This document shows, in pieces, positions 60,489 through 64,000 of a stretch of 64,000 bases of DNA (positions within the stretch are counted from its first letter, which is position 1; the number at the start of each line of letters is the position of its first letter). This stretch comes from Buddleja alternifolia. Taxonomy: Eukaryota; Streptophyta; Magnoliopsida; Lamiales; Scrophulariaceae. The notes beneath the pieces were generated by a model, which saw nothing but the letters and a program-made list of their open reading frames with translations, ran no database searches and was not told the DNA's origin. Position numbers and translations under genes: made by a program. Where the stretch lies: NCBI GenBank assembly GCA_019426215.1, contig CM033408.1:31847953-31911952 (forward strand), read 5' to 3'.

Positions 60489-60510
60489 GTGTGTGTATAT
60501 GTGTGTGTGA
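60448..60510. repeat. (GT)n/(TA)n microsatellite in the bHLH leader
   Basis: Alternating TG and TA runs lie just upstream of the bHLH start codon, within the presumed 5' UTR. Confidence 0.85.
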
Positions 60511-61976
60511 AGAATTTCTTCAGAGTGGATTGAAATCAGAAATTGGGGGAATTCATGTAATCGGAGGATGCAGATCGTGTGGATTTCGCAACTTTTAGGG
60601 CAAGTGCTTGCTTAAACGACATCGCATTGGCACTACATGAGGATTGAGGGCAGGAAGGAATGTAATAAGTGGATGGAGCCAAAAAGCTTTTGTTCAATAG
60701 TTTATAGTATTAAATATTGTTTTTTTGAGTCTTTGGTTGCTACTCCAATTGAGTTTTTTCCTTTTTTTTTGAGTCATACTCCAATTAGGCCGAAATACTA
60801 TCAAATTATATGATACTCGATTGGAGATTGATCGTTGAAGGCACATTTGAGCTCGGCATGTTAACCTATCAAACCAAACTTGAACGACTTTTTGTATTCG
60901 ATAATTTTTTAAGTTCGGCTCAATTTTGTAAAAATAATAATAAAGCATGTGCAAAGAAATCAAGTTACTCGAGCTCGTTTTGAGCTCGACTCGATAAAAT
61001 GTCGTTTAAGCTATGCTCTATTAACAATCAAATCAAAGGTCAAACGCACATTTTGAAAGTCGATAATAGTTTAAACTAAATTTAAGTAATCACATCTTTT
61101 ATTCGATTTGACTCATTTACAACTCTAATTCCAATTGTGATTTTATCATTTTTAAAACTAATTGAATTAAAAGCAAAAAACAATAATCGAATTGAATATG
61201 AATCAAATTTCCAATTTTATCGAACAATGTATTAAGCTTGTTTGTTGAGTAGAACGAACTTAGACCAAACTAGTCTTTTCCAATGGATCTCGAGACGAAT
61301 ATTGAATGATTAAATTTATTTTTCAACCTTTGCTTGAGAAGTTGGGGTCCACCGTTGTTCCTTTGCACATGAGTTTTATTAGCTTACTTAATAGCCCTTA
61401 AACTTTTCGTTATGTACAGACGTAAGCCCAAAAGTATTTTATGAATCAATATTAAGGCCCGATTGAATGGATGTTTATTTCTAATTTCATATTTTTCATA
61501 GATAGAATAAGAAAAGTTATTTTTTAAAAAATAAAAATATAAAAGAGGAAGTGTTTTGGATGAGTTTTTTTGATAGAAAAAAATATAATGATTAAATGTG
61601 ATGTGCTATGTTTTTTTTGTAAAAAAAAATCTTTTTCTGTGGGAAATTGGTATGGATAAATTTTGTTTTTGTAAGAATATTTAACATACTTAAGCTAAAT
61701 TCATCGATTAAGACATCAAAAAATATGCAAAGTGGATTTTATTTCGTAGCCTACATCATTTCAAATAAAGATATGTGATTATTTTGATGATTATATCAAG
61801 ATATTGGCGGATAAAGTACTTTAGTTATTGGATGAATTGTCTAATATGAATGGTAAAAATTCTGACTTTTTGAGAAAAAATTGAAAGAAATGCCAAGTAA
61901 TTCATTTTTATTGAGATTTTTTTTTTGAGAAATTATATGTAGTATTTTTTTGGAATATTTTTGGGAGATACAAGGC
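60511..61976. other. bHLH upstream region with AT-rich repeats
   Basis: About 60800-61280 contains at least two copies of the 'gctcgaa/aatcgaat' repeat family seen at 14220, 22930, 24200 and 54850. No gene is seen. Confidence 0.5.
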
Positions 61977-62682
61977 ATTAAATTTCGATATCGGTATCGA
62001 TATTGGGTTAGTAAATTTACGAAAATTTCGATGTAAATTTACGGAAATTTCGATGGAAATTTCGGGGATATTCAAAATTTCGATTTCGATTTTAAAGAAA
62101 TCATGGATATTTATAGAAATATTTGGAAATTTACAACGAAACTTTGTGTAACTTTAAATACCATAATTATGCATCTTTTACATAAATAATATTGAATATA
62201 TAATGTATGTATAGTGAATTTTTTCAAGTAGTATGATTAAGATTTGTGGCGAAAAATATAAAATAAATATGATTTGAGAGAAAAATAATAATCAAATCTC
62301 CTAAAAACTTCATTAAAACAAAATACCATAAATTTAATACAAATCATCATTTAAAACCACATTATTTTAAATTTTGAAATATTTTGAGTTTGGCCAAAAT
62401 TTCGGGATATTTTGGGAAATTTCAGGATATTTTGGGATATTTCGGGAATTTCGGAAAATTTCGATAGATATTTAACAAAGTAATTTTATTAAGAATTTAA
62501 GATTTCGGAAAATATCGAAAATATTGGGAAATATCGAAAATATTGGGAAATATCGAAAATATCAAAAAAAATCGATAGATATTCTGCAAAATTGGATTGA
62601 ACGTGAGATTTCACTTTGAGACCCCCGAAAATTCGAAATTTCGATCGAAATTTTGAAATTTCGGAGAATATTTAAGACCATG
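61977..62682. repeat. Dispersed repeat rich in 'gaaatttcg', copy 2
   Basis: It is collinear with 26023-26644, including the shared central block 'ccataattatgcatcttttac'. It carries extra expansions of 'aaaatatcg/ggatatttcg' short repeats. Confidence 0.78.
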
Positions 62683-63605
62683 GAAAGATATCAAACAAAT
62701 GAACTTTTGATGAAATTTTTGTTTGAAAAATCGAAAAATGATAAACAACGTCCCATCCCATCGAGGACTCTTACTTTGTCCACGAAGCATGAAAACTAAA
62801 GTTAGGTAATCTGTCTTTATAGTTGAAAAATCATGTCTAATAAATATGTTTAAAAATATATATATATATAAGGACAATATGTCAAATGATTCTTGGACAA
62901 TGATTGACATTCTTTGTAATATTGAAATCAATCACTTGTTCATCTCATATGTCAAGTTAACGTTTCATTTTTTTTATATCTTATTCTAATATGCACGTCG
63001 CGTGCTTTTATCCATTTGCATGTGCAATAATAAAAATAAAAAAGGAAATGGAACACAGATATTCATTACGCATTTGGTCTGATTATCAGATCACACAACT
63101 ATTGTCAACGAGACTCAAATTTTATTTTATTGGCTACTCTCATTTTGATTTCTTATTGAATGAGCAAATAAAGTCACTCGTAATTGTTAGAAATGTCCAT
63201 CGATTCGGTTCAATCAAAAGTCAAAATTTCAAACCGAAAATTGAACCGAACAATTCAGTTTGATTTTTGGTTAAACCGAATTTTTGGAGAAAAAAAAAAA
63301 ACACTATTCAATTTGAATTTTGACTCTCAACTTTTTATGTATCAGATTGTAAAAGATTAATTTAAATAAATTAATCAACACAAAAGGTGAAAAAAAAATC
63401 TCTCTCTACCCTGCTTTCTCTCTCAAGAGAAGTTAGGGTTTTTCATCTCCTAAACTGCTGCCTCCAAGCAGCAGTTTTAGGTTACTTCTCCACCATTTTT
63501 GGGTGGTTTTCTCCACCACTTTTTGGTGATTTTCCTCCATTTTTCTCTTTCTTCCTTCATCTTCATTCTCATCTCTCCATTTTTCGCCATTTTTCATCCA
63601 TCTCG
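62683..63605. other. AT-rich intergenic DNA and a leader-like CT-rich block
   Basis: 62683-63370 shows no feature. From 63390 the sequence turns CT-rich ('tctctctaccctgctttctctctc', 'tagggtttttc'), as in plant 5' UTRs, and runs into the ATG at 63606. Confidence 0.4.
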
Positions 63606-63782
63606 ATGGCCACCACCAGAAACTATCTCGGGCCTTCCACCTCCAGATCTGAGCTCTCCACCACCGGAAATCACTTCCCCACCTCTGATTTTGGCTCTAA
63701 ATTAAGTCGAAAACCCCTCTCTGCTTCTGCCCGGGCCAAAAAGATGCAATCCTTTGATAGTTACCCCGGTCTTGATAAATGA
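63606..63782 (+). CDS. Short ORF of unknown identity near the window end
   Basis: 58 codons, MATTRNYLGPSTSRSEL... to YPGLDK, Ser/Thr-rich, after a CT-rich leader. I do not recognise it. It could be the first exon of a gene or the 5' end of a LINE continuing past 64000. The stop at 63780-63782 lies in frame with no obvious donor before it. Protein status is uncertain. Confidence 0.25.
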   Translation: MATTRNYLGPSTSRSELSTTGNHFPTSDFGSKLSRKPLSASARAKKMQSFDSYPGLDK

Positions 63783-64000
63783 TTTGAGTACCATCTCCAC
63801 GCTCCAGATTTTGTGCTCGTCTTTTTCACCAGAGTTTTTTGGATCGACTTTCTCAAGCGTGTCTCTGGTGGTTCCTTCGAGTAAAATATGGAGTGGTTTT
63901 GTTTTTTTTGTTGTGTTTTTTCAGTCTTATCTTGTTTTATCCTTTTGTCTTGTATATCTGTTTTATGTTCTTTTTTAGTTTAAAGTGGTGGCGTCTTAGT

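Overview
This is a piece of plant nuclear genome. Genes carry short AT-rich GT-AG introns, and the gene content is that of a seed plant: HVA22, an XIP aquaporin, anther-type polyketide synthases, a cytosolic invertase and a bHLH factor. The XIP aquaporin, a class missing from Brassicaceae and monocots as far as is known, points to a non-brassicaceous eudicot. I cannot name the species. All exon joins were read by eye from splice sites, reading phase and family resemblance.

Layout. 0.1-6.45 kb: full-length L1-type LINE (minus) with a 16-bp target-site duplication (TSD). 7.9-8.9 kb: HVA22-like gene (plus). 9.5-13.2 kb: Copia fragment (minus) abutting the last 22 codons of a lost XIP copy. 14.4-23.7 kb: second XIP gene (minus), broken by a 5.35-kb non-autonomous LTR element and a 175-bp MULE-type MITE, with a 558-bp MITE in its 3' flank. 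26.8-33.7 kb: Mutator-like element (MULE) with ~65-bp terminal inverted repeats (TIRs), a spliced plant-mobile-domain (PMD) gene (680 aa) convergent with a spliced transposase gene (875 aa). 35.2-43.2 kb: tandem LAP5/PKSB type III polyketide synthase copies, the first split by a solo LTR, the second a pseudogene lacking the catalytic Cys. Between them lie a ~1-kb hAT-like insertion, a 5'-truncated LINE and a SINE. 43.5-46.05 kb: ERD2-like gene (minus, 272 aa). 47.2 kb: second SINE. 48.2-53.5 kb: alkaline/neutral invertase gene (minus, 575 aa) with a 1.7-kb foldback element in intron 1. 55.96-56.4 kb: small membrane protein (minus). 57.0-60.4 kb: bHLH121/URI-like gene (minus, 330 aa). 60.5-64 kb: repeats and an undetermined short ORF.

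Five genes look intact: HVA22-like, ERD2-like, invertase, the small membrane protein and bHLH121-like. They do not form a pathway. The rest is mobile DNA whose insertions can be dated relative to one another, because several have readable TSDs and two gene duplications supply empty-site comparisons. The XIP and PKSB genes were each duplicated in tandem and then disabled in every copy present here.

The most unusual items are the MULE with a PMD gene and subterminal palindromes, and the nearly perfect foldback in the invertase intron, whose arms are two inverted copies of the 3' end of an ORF ending RRPRPCGT(G/R)GHF.
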